This document shows positions 8,674-18,578 of a stretch of 18,662 bases of DNA, piece after piece (the stretch's first letter is position 1; every line of letters starts with the position of its first letter). A program made the position numbers and the translations under genes. Source of the stretch: Bacteroides sp. CAG:1060 (GTDB taxonomy: Bacteria > Bacteroidota > Bacteroidia > Bacteroidales > UBA932); assembly GCA_000432655.1 (NCBI GenBank), contig HF986301.1, positions 31,003 to 49,664 of the forward strand. Direction: 5' to 3'. The notes beneath the pieces were generated by a model. That model searched no databases, was not told the DNA's origin, and saw only the letters and a list, made by a program, of their open reading frames with translations.

Positions 8674-8700
8674 CAATGTATAACTCTGATAAGGTACAGC

Positions 8701-10221
8701 CTATATGAGCGGCTCTGCCGTCATTGCCTCCGGCTGAGGGATACCCATCAGTTTGAGAATGGTAGGCGCCACATTGCAGAGAGCGCCATCCTTAACGGTC
8801 TTAACCTCATCACCCGCACCTATTACAATGAACTGCACAGGATTAAGGGAGTGAGCCGTATTTGGAGTTCCGTCCGGATTGACAGCATAATCCGCATTTC
8901 CGTGATCGGCAGTGAGAAGAACCACGTAGTCATGAGCAAGCGCACATGTCACGACAGCCTCTACGCATCCGTCGATACAGCCGACAGCATTGCGGATTGC
9001 TCCATATACTCCTGTGTGTCCGACCATGTCTCCGTTGGCGAAATTGAGGATAATCATATCCTCCTTTTCGGAGCGGATTGCCTCGCAGAGTTTATCTGTC
9101 ACTTCAATGGCGGACATCTCCGGCTGAAGGTCGTATGTGGCGACTTTCGGAGAATTTACAAGGATACGGTCCTCATTCTCGAAAGGCACCTCGCGGCCTC
9201 CGTTGAAGAAGAATGTCACATGGGCATATTTCTCGGTCTCTGCAATACGGAGCTGACTCTTTCCGGCCTTGGAAACCACCTCTCCGAGAGTATCCTTGAC
9301 CTCTTCCTTGTCGAAGAGAATGTGAAGACCTGTAAAGGAAGCATCATACGGAGTAAGACAGCAGTAGTAAAGAGGTATCGTGTGCATTCCCTCTTCCGGC
9401 ATGTCATTCTGTGTGAGAACGTTGGTAAGCTCACGAGCACGGTCATTGCGGAAATTGTAGAAAATGACAGCATCCCCTTCTTCCACCTTGGCAAGAGGCT
9501 TGCCTCCCTCGGTAATCACTACCGGCTTGATGAATTCATCAGTAACATCGGCGTCATAAGAGGCCTGAATGGCTTCAAGGGCTGATGTAAACTGGGCACC
9601 TTTCCCTTCAACAAGCATATCATACGCCTCCTTGACACGGGCCCAGCGCTTATCGCGATCCATTGCATAGAATCTTCCGCACACTGTAGCCACCTTTCCG
9701 GTAGTCTGAGCCATCTTTTCCTCAAGCTCCTTCACGAATCCGAGACCGCTGTGAGGGTCGGTGTCGCGGCCGTCCATAAAACAATGTACATACACTTCTT
9801 CAAGACCTGCATTCTTGGCCTCTGAAAGGAATTCGTACAGGTGGTCAAGGCTGGAGTGAACTCCTCCGTGGGAGCACAGACCAAAGAAGTGAAGTTTCTT
9901 GCCGGATTTCTTCAGATAGTCATAACAAGCCTTTATCTCCTTGTTTTCCATCAACTTATGGTCACGGCACGCTATGTTGATCTTCACCAAATCCTGATAT
10001 ACGACACGTCCGGCACCAAGATTCATGTGTCCTACCTCGGAGTTACCCATCTGTCCGTCAGGAAGACCTACATATTCGCCGCAAGCCTGAAGGTGGGACA
10101 TTGGATATTTGGCTCTGAGAGAATCGATGAAAGGCGCGCCCTGTGTGTATATGGCGTTAGACTTGTCATGACGGCCTTCTCCCCAACCGTCAAGAATCAT
10201 CAGAAGTACTTTTCTGTTCAT
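8701..10221 (-). CDS. gpmI: 2,3-bisphosphoglycerate-independent phosphoglycerate mutase
   Basis: A 506-residue cofactor-independent phosphoglycerate mutase that interconverts 3- and 2-phosphoglycerate in glycolysis and gluconeogenesis, using two Mn(II) ions. Seen directly: Asp11 in [10 protein letters not shown], the phosphorylated nucleophile Ser61 in [11 protein letters not shown], the substrate-binding [14 protein letters not shown] and [13 protein letters not shown] motifs, and the second metal-site cluster [11 protein letters not shown] near the C-terminus. Length and motif order are normal, and nothing suggests damage. It follows the M3 peptidase gene by 23 bases and is the last gene before the terminator, so it probably shares the upstream transcript. 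An internal promoter cannot be excluded, although no good consensus lies in the 23-base gap. Confidence 0.98.
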   Translation of the reverse strand: MNRKVLLMILDGWGEGRHDKSNAIYTQGAPFIDSLRAKYPMSHLQACGEYVGLPDGQMGNSEVGHMNLGAGRVVYQDLVKINIACRDHKLMENKEIKACYDYLKKSGKKLHFFGLCSHGGVHSSLDHLYEFLSEAKNAGLEEVYVHCFMDGRDTDPHSGLGFVKELEEKMAQTTGKVATVCGRFYAMDRDKRWARVKEAYDMLVEGKGAQFTSALEAIQASYDADVTDEFIKPVVITEGGKPLAKVEEGDAVIFYNFRNDRARELTNVLTQNDMPEEGMHTIPLYYCCLTPYDASFTGLHILFDKEEVKDTLGEVVSKAGKSQLRIAETEKYAHVTFFFNGGREVPFENEDRILVNSPKVATYDLQPEMSAIEVTDKLCEAIRSEKEDMIILNFANGDMVGHTGVYGAIRNAVGCIDGCVEAVVTCALAHDYVVLLTADHGNADYAVNPDGTPNTAHSLNPVQFIVIGAGDEVKTVKDGALCNVAPTILKLMGIPQPEAMTAEPLI

Positions 10222-10244
10222 TTTATCTATAAATCTTTCAAATA

Positions 10245-12248
10245 TTAGTCTATAAGACCTCTTCCGCGAAGCATTGCGCGGGAATCAGGCTCTCTGCCGG
10301 CAAATGACTTGTACAGAACCATCGGCTCCTCGCTTCCGCCCTTCTCCAGGAAGGTCTCTTTGAACTGGGTGGCAAGTGCATGATCCCATACGCCATTCGC
10401 AGAGGCCTCGAAGATGCTGAATGCATCCTTGTCAAGCACTTCGGACCAGAGATATCCGTAGTAGCCGGCATTGTATCCGCTACCTCCGAATATATGGTTG
10501 AAGTATGTGCTGCGATAACGGAAGGTAATCTCAGGTATAAGTCCTATTTCCTTGGCAACCTGTGCCTCGAACTTGTCTATGTCTATACCCTCAACATTGC
10601 TGAGTTCGTGCCATTTCATATCGAGAATTGAAGCCGCGCAAAGTTCTGCGGTCATGAAACCCTGATTGAATTTAAGAGAGTTGTTGATCTTCTTCACAAG
10701 TGCATCCGGAATCACCTCTCCCTTGTCATTCTTGGCGTACAGAGCGAGCAATTCAGGCTGGAACGCCCAGTTTTCGTTGAACTGTGAGAACATCTCCACA
10801 AAGTCACGGGTAACACTGGTTCCGCTGACAGACCTGTAGTGGCACTTGGTAAGAAGTCCATGAAGTGCATGACCGAATTCGTGGAACGTGGTCTGAACAT
10901 CATCAATGCTCATATATTCTGACAAGTTGCCCACATTCACAATTATCGGACGGACATCATTGCCGTCAGCATCGAAATACTGCTCGCGGATATTGTTCAT
11001 CCACGCACCGCCTCTCTTGCTGGAACGCGGGAAATAGTCGGTAGTGAAAATACCGATGAGCGAACCGTCATCGTAGGTGAGTTTATATGTTGTGACGCAG
11101 TCAGGATTGTAGGATGGAACGCCTTCCAACTTCTCAGCGTTGACACCGTACAACATCTTGGCTGCAGTGAAAATTCCGTTCACTACATTCTCTGCCTTGA
11201 AGTACTGCTTTACCTCATTCTCATCAATGGCGTATTTTGCCTTGCGCACCTTCTCAGCATAATACCACCAGTCCCACTGCTCAATCTTTGAGCCGGCAGG
11301 AAGCTTGCCAGCCTTGATATCCTCGTCCATCAAAGCCTGCATATCTGCAAGTTCCTCTTTTGACTTGGCATTGGCGGCAGTCATGATTCCTGCAAGGAAG
11401 TTATCCACGGTCTGCGGAGTCGCAGCCATCTTGTCTGCAAGGGTATATGCGGCAGGAGTGTCGTACCCGAGAATCTGAGCCTTGCGGATGCGCTGCCTGA
11501 GGAGCTCGAAAATGAGTTCGCTGTTGTCGTACTCATTGCCATTGTGTCCGCGCATCTTGTAGGCCTCATTGTACTGGCGGCGAAGTTCGCGATCTTCGGT
11601 GGAAGTCATCTTGTCCGAATAAGCGGATACGCTGAACCCGAACTTCTCAGCAAAGGCATTGGACTCAGCCAGGATATTGTTGCCGATTTTCTGGGTAAGA
11701 GATGCCATCTTGGCGTTAATCTCGCGAAGTTCAGCCTGCTTGCTCTCATCAAGACCGATACCCTCCCGTGCAAAGCTGTCGAAATGCTTTTTCAGCACGA
11801 CCTGCTGCTCTCTGGTAAGATTGCTTTGGTCAGCATTATATATGGCGGCAATGCGGTTATAGAGAGCCTTGTTGAACGAAATGTTGTCACTATGCTCGCT
11901 GAGCATAGGAATGGCCTCATCCAGCACTGCGTCAAGAGCATCACTGCGGTCAGTTTCAGAAACATTGTAAAGCACACCGCTCACTTTGGCAAGAATCTCG
12001 CCCGAAAGTTCAAGCGGTGCTATGGTGTTCTCAAAAGTAGGAGCTTCAGGATTGGAGACGATAGCGTCTATCTCCTTGTTCTGCTGCTCAATTCCCGCCT
12101 TGAGTGCAGGAATATAATCAGACACCTCTATCTTGTCGAAAGGAGGTATGCCAAACGGGGTGTCCCATTCCGTAAGGAAAGGATTTGTTCTGTTGCTGCA
12201 AGCGGTCATAACCAATGCAAATGCAAGAAATGAAACTATTTTCTTCAT
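10245..12248 (-). CDS. dcp: M3 family zinc metallopeptidase, peptidyl-dipeptidase Dcp type, lipoprotein
   Basis: A 667-residue thimet-type oligopeptidase. The N-terminus [17 protein letters not shown] has a lipobox with Cys17 as the predicted lipidated residue, so the enzyme is placed in the envelope, whereas E. coli Dcp lacks a lipoprotein signal. The zinc site is HEFGH (His456, Glu457, His460) with Glu485 as third ligand, 25 residues after the second His exactly as in E. coli Dcp. The C-terminal substrate loop around [20 protein letters not shown] is characteristic of the family. These enzymes trim short peptides, often releasing C-terminal dipeptides. The gene starts four bases after the DUF5689 stop and precedes gpmI by 23 bases. 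The symbol rests on family resemblance; oligopeptidase A-like specificity is possible. Confidence 0.93.
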   Translation of the reverse strand: MKKIVSFLAFALVMTACSNRTNPFLTEWDTPFGIPPFDKIEVSDYIPALKAGIEQQNKEIDAIVSNPEAPTFENTIAPLELSGEILAKVSGVLYNVSETDRSDALDAVLDEAIPMLSEHSDNISFNKALYNRIAAIYNADQSNLTREQQVVLKKHFDSFAREGIGLDESKQAELREINAKMASLTQKIGNNILAESNAFAEKFGFSVSAYSDKMTSTEDRELRRQYNEAYKMRGHNGNEYDNSELIFELLRQRIRKAQILGYDTPAAYTLADKMAATPQTVDNFLAGIMTAANAKSKEELADMQALMDEDIKAGKLPAGSKIEQWDWWYYAEKVRKAKYAIDENEVKQYFKAENVVNGIFTAAKMLYGVNAEKLEGVPSYNPDCVTTYKLTYDDGSLIGIFTTDYFPRSSKRGGAWMNNIREQYFDADGNDVRPIIVNVGNLSEYMSIDDVQTTFHEFGHALHGLLTKCHYRSVSGTSVTRDFVEMFSQFNENWAFQPELLALYAKNDKGEVIPDALVKKINNSLKFNQGFMTAELCAASILDMKWHELSNVEGIDIDKFEAQVAKEIGLIPEITFRYRSTYFNHIFGGSGYNAGYYGYLWSEVLDKDAFSIFEASANGVWDHALATQFKETFLEKGGSEEPMVLYKSFAGREPDSRAMLRGRGLID

Positions 12249-12252
12249 ACAA

Positions 12253-13394
12253 CTAATTGATTGTTATGTCATCAAGACTGTTGACCGACATCTGTATTTT
12301 CCCCTGATAGAGAGTCAGAATACCGGTGACATTGATTGTCCTCTTCCCTGAAAGGACATCCGCAGGTATTTCCTTGTCTGCAAACTTGGAGAATCCGCTC
12401 GTGCGAATCTGGATGCAGGTTCCGGAAGTGGTAGAGAAATAGTGGCTCACGGAGCCGGCAGCTTTTTCTATACCCGGATAAGACACGGTGCCGTCCTCAG
12501 CAACCACCCTCTTGTCGCCCACTTTGCCGTGGGTGTAATCGTTGGCATTGCCGATGTAGAAATTGTCCCAGATACCAGAGAGAAGATACTCCTTCATCTT
12601 TTCCTTGGACATGGCCCAAGTGGTAATGCCGGTGTTGTCTCCAGAGATAAAGATTCGGTTCTCCGAAAGTTTCTTGTTCTTATTGGAGTCAAGATAAAGA
12701 AGGACAAACGCCTGATTGTTCTCTTTATAACGCTCGTCATACCAGCCATACTTGATGTTTTTGATTGTCACAAGCTTGCCGACATTGGAGTTGGTGGCCT
12801 GAGTGTCCTTGCTTTTCGGAAGCTGTGATTCTGAAAGTACGACAGGGGTAACCTTGTCTTCTACCTTTCCCTTAAGAACGTGAGTGTTTATAAGAAGCGG
12901 AGCCTCAAGATACGAAGTCTCATATTCACCGCTCGGATCGGAAAATCCTACCTGAATCATACCGTTGCCATAAGCCGCGCCGGACTTGTATCCGTACATT
13001 CCCAGACAGAGGTCACGGCAGTCCACATATACTCGCTGACCCGGAAGATAATCATTGTAGAGTCCGTTCTTTCCCACCTTAATTTCCATTCCGCCGGTCT
13101 CGTCCTGAATATAGAAACTCTTATAGAAGTTGCCAGGCTGGTCGGTAGTGCTTACGATTCCGGAGATGATGATATTCTCATCAATTTTCCATGGCGAGCC
13201 CACCTTGTACCTGGAAGCAAGCTGTGCAATGGTATGTGTGGCGGGTAAAGATAACCGCCTGGCCGGCGGCGGGGTTTTATTACCCGGGGAGACGGGTTCT
13301 TAGGACCGGAGAATACCGGCTGAAACTCTTCTTTCAGCGAAGTACAGGACGCAGCTGCAACGAATAACGCAAGAGCAATAATATATTTTTTCAT
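12253..13394 (-). pseudogene. DUF5689 lipoprotein, broken by one frameshift near its N-terminus
   Basis: Two overlapping frames make up one gene. The first (ATG 13394) encodes MKKYIIALALFVAAASC, a lipoprotein signal with Cys17, then SLKEEFQPVFSG, the usual start of DUF5689 lipoproteins. The second frame encodes the body: THTIAQLASRYKVGSPWKID from about 13239, continuing through YIQDETGGMEIKVGK to the stop at 12253. No ATG opens the second frame near its start; the V of KVGSPWK is a GTG at 13203. The body frame is -1 relative to the signal frame, so one base is missing (or a -1 ribosomal slip occurs) between 13302 and about 13240. Intact length would be about 380 residues. The gene follows the TonB-dependent receptor by one base; DUF5689 lipoproteins are of unknown biochemical function. 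A sequencing or assembly error is a serious alternative to a true pseudogene. Confidence 0.75.
13240..13302 (-). other. Frameshift interval in the DUF5689 gene
   Basis: The body frame is closed upstream by TAA at 13302-13300 and the signal-peptide frame loses family resemblance before about 13240, so the shift lies between them. The stretch is rich in short C and G runs on both sides of a TAATAAAA core, a context prone to miscalled bases. Restoring one C in the CCC run at about 13243-13245 would read GYLYPATHTIAQL smoothly. I see no standard X-XXY-YYZ slippery heptamer in phase. Confidence 0.65.
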
Positions 13395-13395
13395 A

Positions 13396-16341
13396 CTAGA
13401 ATCTGAAATAGATGTTCAACATATAACTTGCACCGCTCATATAGAAGTATTTCGGATCGAACCTGTAATAGCGGTCCTTGCCGTAACTGCTGATGAGACG
13501 GGTCTGCTCATATCCGCCGGTCTTCACGCCGCGGTTGTTAAGTATATTGTTGGCCTCAAGAGAGAACCCGAGGGTGTACTTCCTGTTGACCAGCTGCCAA
13601 CTCTTGCCTATGCTTCCGTTTAGAAGGAAAGCAGGATTGAATTTCTCCTGTGCTGCCATATACTCAACCTCGGCAGGTGTTTCAAGGCCATCACCGCCGC
13701 CGCATGCAAGATGGGTGCGGTAAAGAGGGTTCATATCAAGGTATGAGTTTGCAAAATACTGTGCGCCAAGCTCGAAGAACCAGTAGTCGTTGGTGCGATA
13801 ATTGAGCTGGAGTGCTGTTGCAAGCTGAGGAGTAGAAGGCACATAGTGCTTTACATTCTTTTCTACGATGTAATTTCCATCCACATCCTGATCATAGACT
13901 GTCACTCCGTCAACAACACCGGCAACCTTGTATATCGGGTGGCTCTTCCAATATGGAACACTCTCCGAACGAACCACTTCCGCACTGTTGTCCACAGTCT
14001 GCACCATCTTTGGATTGCTTGTATAGACATACTCGCCCCAACTCAAAACGGCACTCGCGGTAAGACCGTCCACAAAGAGCGGCACCTTGACACCAAGTTC
14101 GAGACCGAGGTGACGCTGGTCGATACCGGTCATGGCGAAATTGGTGAATGAATGCTGAGAATCATCATAGAAGCTCATCACATCCGTCTGATCCTTGATA
14201 CCGGTGTAGAATCCTGTCACGCGAAGACTGTATCCGGAATTGTTGTACTGATAGTTGACATCAGCCGAAAGGGTCTTCACGGTGGTGAGGTCCTCCACGA
14301 GGGAATTCCTGGTGCGGGCGGAGATGAACGACTGGTTGAAGGTAGGCGCATCGTTGAAGTAGCCGGCGTTGACAGAGAATCTGTGTCCTCCGGCAAGCTC
14401 GTATGCGAGGGCAAGTTTGGTGGACCATGTAAAGAAAGTGCTCACTTCGGACTTTCCCTTGGAACTTATCACTCTGCCCTTCTCGTCATAAGACGTAAGA
14501 AGACGTCCGTCATAGCTGATTTCCTGTCCGTTGTCATCAAGTCCTGCGAAAAGTCCCTTTCTTACAAGACCTTCTCTCCAGAACGAATCCACACCAAGAG
14601 TTGCGGCCAGAGCGGCACTGAAACCACCCTTGGTCCATATTCCGTTGGCCCAGACGTCCGCGCGTCTTATTTGAGCGAGGTAGTCATATCCATACTTTCC
14701 GCCTTTGACAACCTTCTCGGCCTGTCCGTTGGCAAGGAAATAATCGAGGTCGTTCTGAACGAGTGCAACATTGGAAGCGAAATCCCTCTCTGCGAACGAG
14801 TCAATGTTGAGATAGTATTGTCCGCCAAGAAGGTCGTTCATCAACTTGTAATTCTCGGTGCGGTTGATCTTGGCATTGAATCCTCCCTTGATGGAGAGAT
14901 CCGTACGAGCCAGCCAATTGAAAGCCGCTACCAGGTTGATATCTCTCTGGTCCACACGGCGCTCCTCAAGAGCATATTTGCTGCGACCCTCGACATTGTT
15001 GTAGTTCACATTGTAGAGACGGTCCCAGTTGAGATGCTGGTAGTTGTCGAAAAGTCCGCTCCTGTCTGTCCATGCAAGTTTCGCCCACTCGGCCTTTTCC
15101 CAGTTAGTACGATTGTAGTCGTCTTCCTCCATATAGAAATAGGAAGGAAGGTTCCTGTAATAATCAGGACGCGGGTCCTGAGCATCATACCAGTCAAGAG
15201 CAGTATATCCGTTGTATCCTCCGCGGAAAAGCAGAGTAGCGTATGCGCTGAAAACATCGGAAGGGGTGAAATCGTACTTGAGAGCAACTATAGGCTCAAA
15301 TGTGTGGCGCACGCGGGAGTTGCGCACTTTGCCGTTCTGGTATCCCCAGTTGGAGTTGTACATGTTGTCTCCCATGAGATCATATACCTCCTGAGTGGAA
15401 GAGTTCTGGGCGCCTCTCTGTCCCGGAGTTGCAAACGCAAACAAAGACAGCTTGTGGATGTCGTCAAACTTCTTTCCGATACCTCCATACAAGGCGAAGT
15501 TGCGGTAATAGACTCCCTTGACCCAGTCGTTTCCTCCAAGACGGGCAGATGCGTTGAACGCGTATGACCAGCCGTTGTCCAGCTCGCCGGAAGAATATGT
15601 CGCCATAAGACGAAGTCGATAAAGCGCTGAGTTGGAAAGAACAGAGAATCTCCAGCCGGTACGTACAGCTGACGGCACGGCCGTAATGTTGGTGACACCG
15701 TTATATCCGCCATTGCCAAAATCAGACATCTCGAGTCCGAGGGTGGAATCCTTGGAGCGCATGGCTTCATTAAGACCACTCCACAGAGAGAATGGAGAAT
15801 ATCCCGTAATGGCATCGTTCATCGGCACACCTGCAAGATATACATCCTGAGTCTCCGAATTATAACCGCGGTTCTTGAACCTGATGTTGCTGAATCCGTA
15901 ACCCACCACGTCGGTATATACGTCGTTGGTACTGAACAAAATGGTCGGGGCATCAGTGTATCCGCTGTCGTCGAGGTCGAATTCCGCAAAATTGGAAGCA
16001 TCCACCTCTTCCGCACGGCGGGCCGCAGAGAGAGTAACGAACATAAGGTCCCTTACTATTCCATTCTCCACAGTCACGTTGAGCTTCGTGGACAGGAACT
16101 CGTCCGCATCAACAGATACGGTATAACGGCCGTCAGGAAGATCTTCGAAGAAGAAACTTCCGTCAGGTGCTGACTTTACAGTCTTTATAACTTCATCATC
16201 GAAGCTCAAGCTTACTGTAGCACCCTGCACCGGAACTCTTCCGGAGCGGTTGACAACCTTGGCCTTGATACCTCCGTCGTAAGCGGAAGCGGAGATTGCA
16301 AAAGCTGCAAGGGCGCTGATTATTGTCAATATTTTTTTCAT
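13396..16341 (-). CDS. TonB-dependent outer-membrane receptor with carboxypeptidase-regulatory-like N-terminal domain
   Basis: A 981-residue outer-membrane protein. Residues 1-20 are a Sec signal peptide (MKKILTIISALAAFAISASA). Residues about 25-105 are a carboxypeptidase D regulatory-like beta-sandwich (VPVQGATVSLSF, DGSFFFEDLPDGRYTVSV), common ahead of the plug in Bacteroidota receptors. The plug follows (about 125-215, with NIRFKNRGYNSETQDVYLAG). The remainder is aromatic-rich, alternating barrel sequence ending MLNIYFRF, with the terminal Phe typical of outer-membrane barrels. It should import a substrate using TonB energy. There is no SusD partner next to it; its neighbours are two nucleases and a DUF5689 lipoprotein, suggesting nucleic-acid fragments or another phosphodiester as cargo (inference). 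Its ATG shares one base with the stop of the EEP gene (TAATG), so the two are translationally coupled. Confidence 0.93.
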   Translation of the reverse strand: MKKILTIISALAAFAISASAYDGGIKAKVVNRSGRVPVQGATVSLSFDDEVIKTVKSAPDGSFFFEDLPDGRYTVSVDADEFLSTKLNVTVENGIVRDLMFVTLSAARRAEEVDASNFAEFDLDDSGYTDAPTILFSTNDVYTDVVGYGFSNIRFKNRGYNSETQDVYLAGVPMNDAITGYSPFSLWSGLNEAMRSKDSTLGLEMSDFGNGGYNGVTNITAVPSAVRTGWRFSVLSNSALYRLRLMATYSSGELDNGWSYAFNASARLGGNDWVKGVYYRNFALYGGIGKKFDDIHKLSLFAFATPGQRGAQNSSTQEVYDLMGDNMYNSNWGYQNGKVRNSRVRHTFEPIVALKYDFTPSDVFSAYATLLFRGGYNGYTALDWYDAQDPRPDYYRNLPSYFYMEEDDYNRTNWEKAEWAKLAWTDRSGLFDNYQHLNWDRLYNVNYNNVEGRSKYALEERRVDQRDINLVAAFNWLARTDLSIKGGFNAKINRTENYKLMNDLLGGQYYLNIDSFAERDFASNVALVQNDLDYFLANGQAEKVVKGGKYGYDYLAQIRRADVWANGIWTKGGFSAALAATLGVDSFWREGLVRKGLFAGLDDNGQEISYDGRLLTSYDEKGRVISSKGKSEVSTFFTWSTKLALAYELAGGHRFSVNAGYFNDAPTFNQSFISARTRNSLVEDLTTVKTLSADVNYQYNNSGYSLRVTGFYTGIKDQTDVMSFYDDSQHSFTNFAMTGIDQRHLGLELGVKVPLFVDGLTASAVLSWGEYVYTSNPKMVQTVDNSAEVVRSESVPYWKSHPIYKVAGVVDGVTVYDQDVDGNYIVEKNVKHYVPSTPQLATALQLNYRTNDYWFFELGAQYFANSYLDMNPLYRTHLACGGGDGLETPAEVEYMAAQEKFNPAFLLNGSIGKSWQLVNRKYTLGFSLEANNILNNRGVKTGGYEQTRLISSYGKDRYYRFDPKYFYMSGASYMLNIYFRF

Positions 16342-17411
16342 TATTTTCCTATTACAATGTATGTCGGATAGTGGTCAGAATAGCCGCCGATGAACGTTCC
16401 GCTTGAGAAAGTGCGGAAAGGAGTACCCTTGTACTGGCCTGTCTGCTGCGTCATGAATGGCTTTTTGAATACTCTTCCGTAATACCCTTTCTTGTGAATC
16501 TTGCAGATTTTCAAGCCTCCGTCCGGAGCCACTGTAAGATTATAGTTCGCAAGGATGACATCATATATGTTCCATGTTCCCTGATAAGCGAGAGAGCCAT
16601 ATCCGTCGGCCAGCATCTTTGTGAAAGGAGAGAAATAATCCCCTTGCCGAACATCCTTGACGTCTCCCTTGCCATGCATCCAAACGGTCATGCTCTCATC
16701 GGTAGGATTGTCATTCATATCTCCCATCACGACAATCTTGATCCCCGGATACTTCTTTTCCATCTCGCTGGCATGGTTGTAGATAATCTCCGCTCCTCTT
16801 GAGCGAAGATCACTGCCCTTACCGCCGATTCTGGAAGGAAGGTGAGCTACATAGAAAGCAAAGTGCTCCCCCTCTATAAGTCCATGAACCATAAGAATGT
16901 CTCTCGTCCTGAAATAATCCTGCTCCTCCTGGTTCAAGGTTATCTTCACCTTGGTAGGCGAAAATGTGAACGGAAGGGACTCGCTGTCGATATAGTCAAA
17001 CTGATCCGGACGATACAACAGAGCCACGTCCACACCTCGACGGTCCGGACTGTCATAATGCACAATCTGGAAATTGGCATCCACGATTTCGTCCTGACTG
17101 ACGAGATCCTCAAGCACGAGACGGTTCTCAATCTCGCTGACACCAAGAATGGTATGATATACGCCGTTATCCTCCTTCATCGCGCGAATAACATGCGCCA
17201 TGTTGAAAAGTTTCTTCTTGTATTTGGCTTCAGTCCATTTGTTCTTGCCATCAGGAAGGAACTCTTCATCGTTCTTGCCCGGCTCATCATAGATATCAAA
17301 AAGATTCTCCAGATTATAGAATCCGACCACATATTTTTGCTTCTGTGCGAATCCATTGACACATAGAAGGATGGTCGAAATGATTACAAATATCCTTTTC
17401 ATAACAATCAT
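16341..17411 (-). CDS. Secreted endonuclease/exonuclease/phosphatase (EEP) family protein
   Basis: A 356-residue protein from ATG 17411 (353 from the equally plausible ATG 17402, MKRIFVII). A Sec signal peptide ends near Ala22-Gln23. The EEP fold (DNase I / exonuclease III / inositol-phosphatase superfamily) is shown by its ordered active-site motifs: Asn33 in FYNLENLFD, Glu93 in VSEIEN, the RRGVDVALLYR strand, His190 in AHLPSR, Asp231 and Asn233 in GDMNDNP, and Asp346-His347 in SDHYP. All catalytic residues are present. Members hydrolyse phosphodiester or phosphomonoester bonds with Mg2+; the substrate cannot be read from the sequence. Position after an exported nuclease and before a TonB-dependent receptor argues for extracellular or periplasmic nucleic-acid processing. 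The start directly follows the stop of the nuclease gene, and its own stop shares a base with the receptor ATG. Confidence 0.93.
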   Translation of the reverse strand: MIVMKRIFVIISTILLCVNGFAQKQKYVVGFYNLENLFDIYDEPGKNDEEFLPDGKNKWTEAKYKKKLFNMAHVIRAMKEDNGVYHTILGVSEIENRLVLEDLVSQDEIVDANFQIVHYDSPDRRGVDVALLYRPDQFDYIDSESLPFTFSPTKVKITLNQEEQDYFRTRDILMVHGLIEGEHFAFYVAHLPSRIGGKGSDLRSRGAEIIYNHASEMEKKYPGIKIVVMGDMNDNPTDESMTVWMHGKGDVKDVRQGDYFSPFTKMLADGYGSLAYQGTWNIYDVILANYNLTVAPDGGLKICKIHKKGYYGRVFKKPFMTQQTGQYKGTPFRTFSSGTFIGGYSDHYPTYIVIGK

Positions 17412-18578
17412 TTATCTCCACCATTTGTCCTTGGTGGATTCTATCTTGCCCGCCATATTCTGCCCTACCTTTTCAGGCAAATTGACGAAAAAGTCAATAC
17501 CCAATTTCTCTTCCAGAGCAGATATGCTCATGGCCTGAGAATCCATAATGTCGGAATCGTCATACCACTTGTGCTCGAAATAGAAAGCAATACCGAGATA
17601 TCCGCCTGTGGAATTTCCGATAGTGCCGCTCTTCTTGTATCCGAGCAGCGCCTTGAAATATCCGTCAGGGACACAAACCTTATTGCCCTCATTATCGGAA
17701 ACGGAGATTCTGGAATCACGGTAATCAGCACCGGTCACCACATACAGAGTATCAAAACTCGCGGCCCAGCCTCTTACCTTGCCTTCCAGAACAGCCCATG
17801 CATTCTGGTTCAGATTCCCCTTCTGCGGGGTCATATTTGAAAAATAGAACGTAGTCTCATTGACTCCTTTCTTCAGACGATCAGCCGAAGGCAACTGGTG
17901 TCCACGGTCATATCCTCTGAATCCACGGAAAAGCACCGCCTGATATTTGGCAGGAATCTTAGGATCATACCCCCATGCGTTGGTACGACCGCCGCTTCCT
18001 ATAAGTTCATTATTGAGAGGATATGCCACCCAATAAGCGATTCTGGCACCGCAATCGAAGTACATGGAGTAATTTCTGAACTTGCCTCCCTTCGACAGAG
18101 TCATATCCCGTGTCACATACATCATATTGGATGCATTGTCAAGAGCGGGAAGTTCGAGCCAGCCGGCAGGCTTGTCCGGATCGGACGGCTCTTCAGGATC
18201 GACAGGTACTCCGGCTCTTCTTTGGATAAGATCCACGGAACTTGTCTTTCCATCGCAGGTCAATGTCAATATGCAGGTACGTTCCTTATCAGTCTTTCCA
18301 AGGGCTTCCCAGCTCAAGACGATGTCCGAAGCCGATGAAGAGCCCGAGGGCTTGTCCACGCTCGCCCATGCGTCGGCGCCGCCGAAGTCAAAGGAGAGTG
18401 TCCATGAAGCATAGGCCTTGACGGTGATGAACTGCTGTCCGGCCTTGACAGAAACTTCGTGCTTAGGCACGGAAAGAAGCAGTTCCCCTTCAATGCCCGA
18501 TGCTCCCGTGGAGTTTCCTCCGCAGGAGCAAAGCGCAAAAAGCAATACTGCAAAGCAGTATATAAATCGTTTATTCAC
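17412..18578 (-). CDS. BACON-like DNA/RNA non-specific endonuclease lipoprotein (NUC1 type)
   Basis: A 388-residue surface or periplasmic nuclease. The start is GTG (18578-18576). The signal MNKRFIYCFAVLLFALCSC has an LCSC lipobox, making Cys19 the likely lipidated residue. Residues about 32-120 form a BACON-like beta-sandwich (VSVKAGQQFITVKAYASWTL), ending in a Pro/Asp-rich linker at 124-137. Residues about 140-388 are a Serratia-nuclease-type His-Me finger domain: DRGH at 224-227 with general base His227, and the Mg2+ ligand Asn257 in NMTPQKGNLNQNAW, which matches the Serratia enzyme context. It should cut both DNA and RNA without sequence preference. The start overlaps the end of the preceding frame by eight bases, and the EEP gene follows without a gap. 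Together they resemble a nucleic-acid scavenging set. Confidence 0.92.
   Translation of the reverse strand: MNKRFIYCFAVLLFALCSCGGNSTGASGIEGELLLSVPKHEVSVKAGQQFITVKAYASWTLSFDFGGADAWASVDKPSGSSSASDIVLSWEALGKTDKERTCILTLTCDGKTSSVDLIQRRAGVPVDPEEPSDPDKPAGWLELPALDNASNMMYVTRDMTLSKGGKFRNYSMYFDCGARIAYWVAYPLNNELIGSGGRTNAWGYDPKIPAKYQAVLFRGFRGYDRGHQLPSADRLKKGVNETTFYFSNMTPQKGNLNQNAWAVLEGKVRGWAASFDTLYVVTGADYRDSRISVSDNEGNKVCVPDGYFKALLGYKKSGTIGNSTGGYLGIAFYFEHKWYDDSDIMDSQAMSISALEEKLGIDFFVNLPEKVGQNMAGKIESTKDKWWR

Noticed and set aside
10222..10244. A possible -7 element (AATATTTG) just upstream of gpmI
   Set aside because: It mismatches the TAnnTTTG consensus, no TTTG lies about 19 bases upstream, and it would leave almost no leader. 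Read-through from the upstream gene is simpler.
13152..13394. An independent 80-residue small lipoprotein
   Set aside because: Only its first 30 or so residues look like protein of this family. The rest is Arg/Pro-rich out-of-frame sequence overlapping the DUF5689 body, so it is the 5' fragment of the shifted gene.
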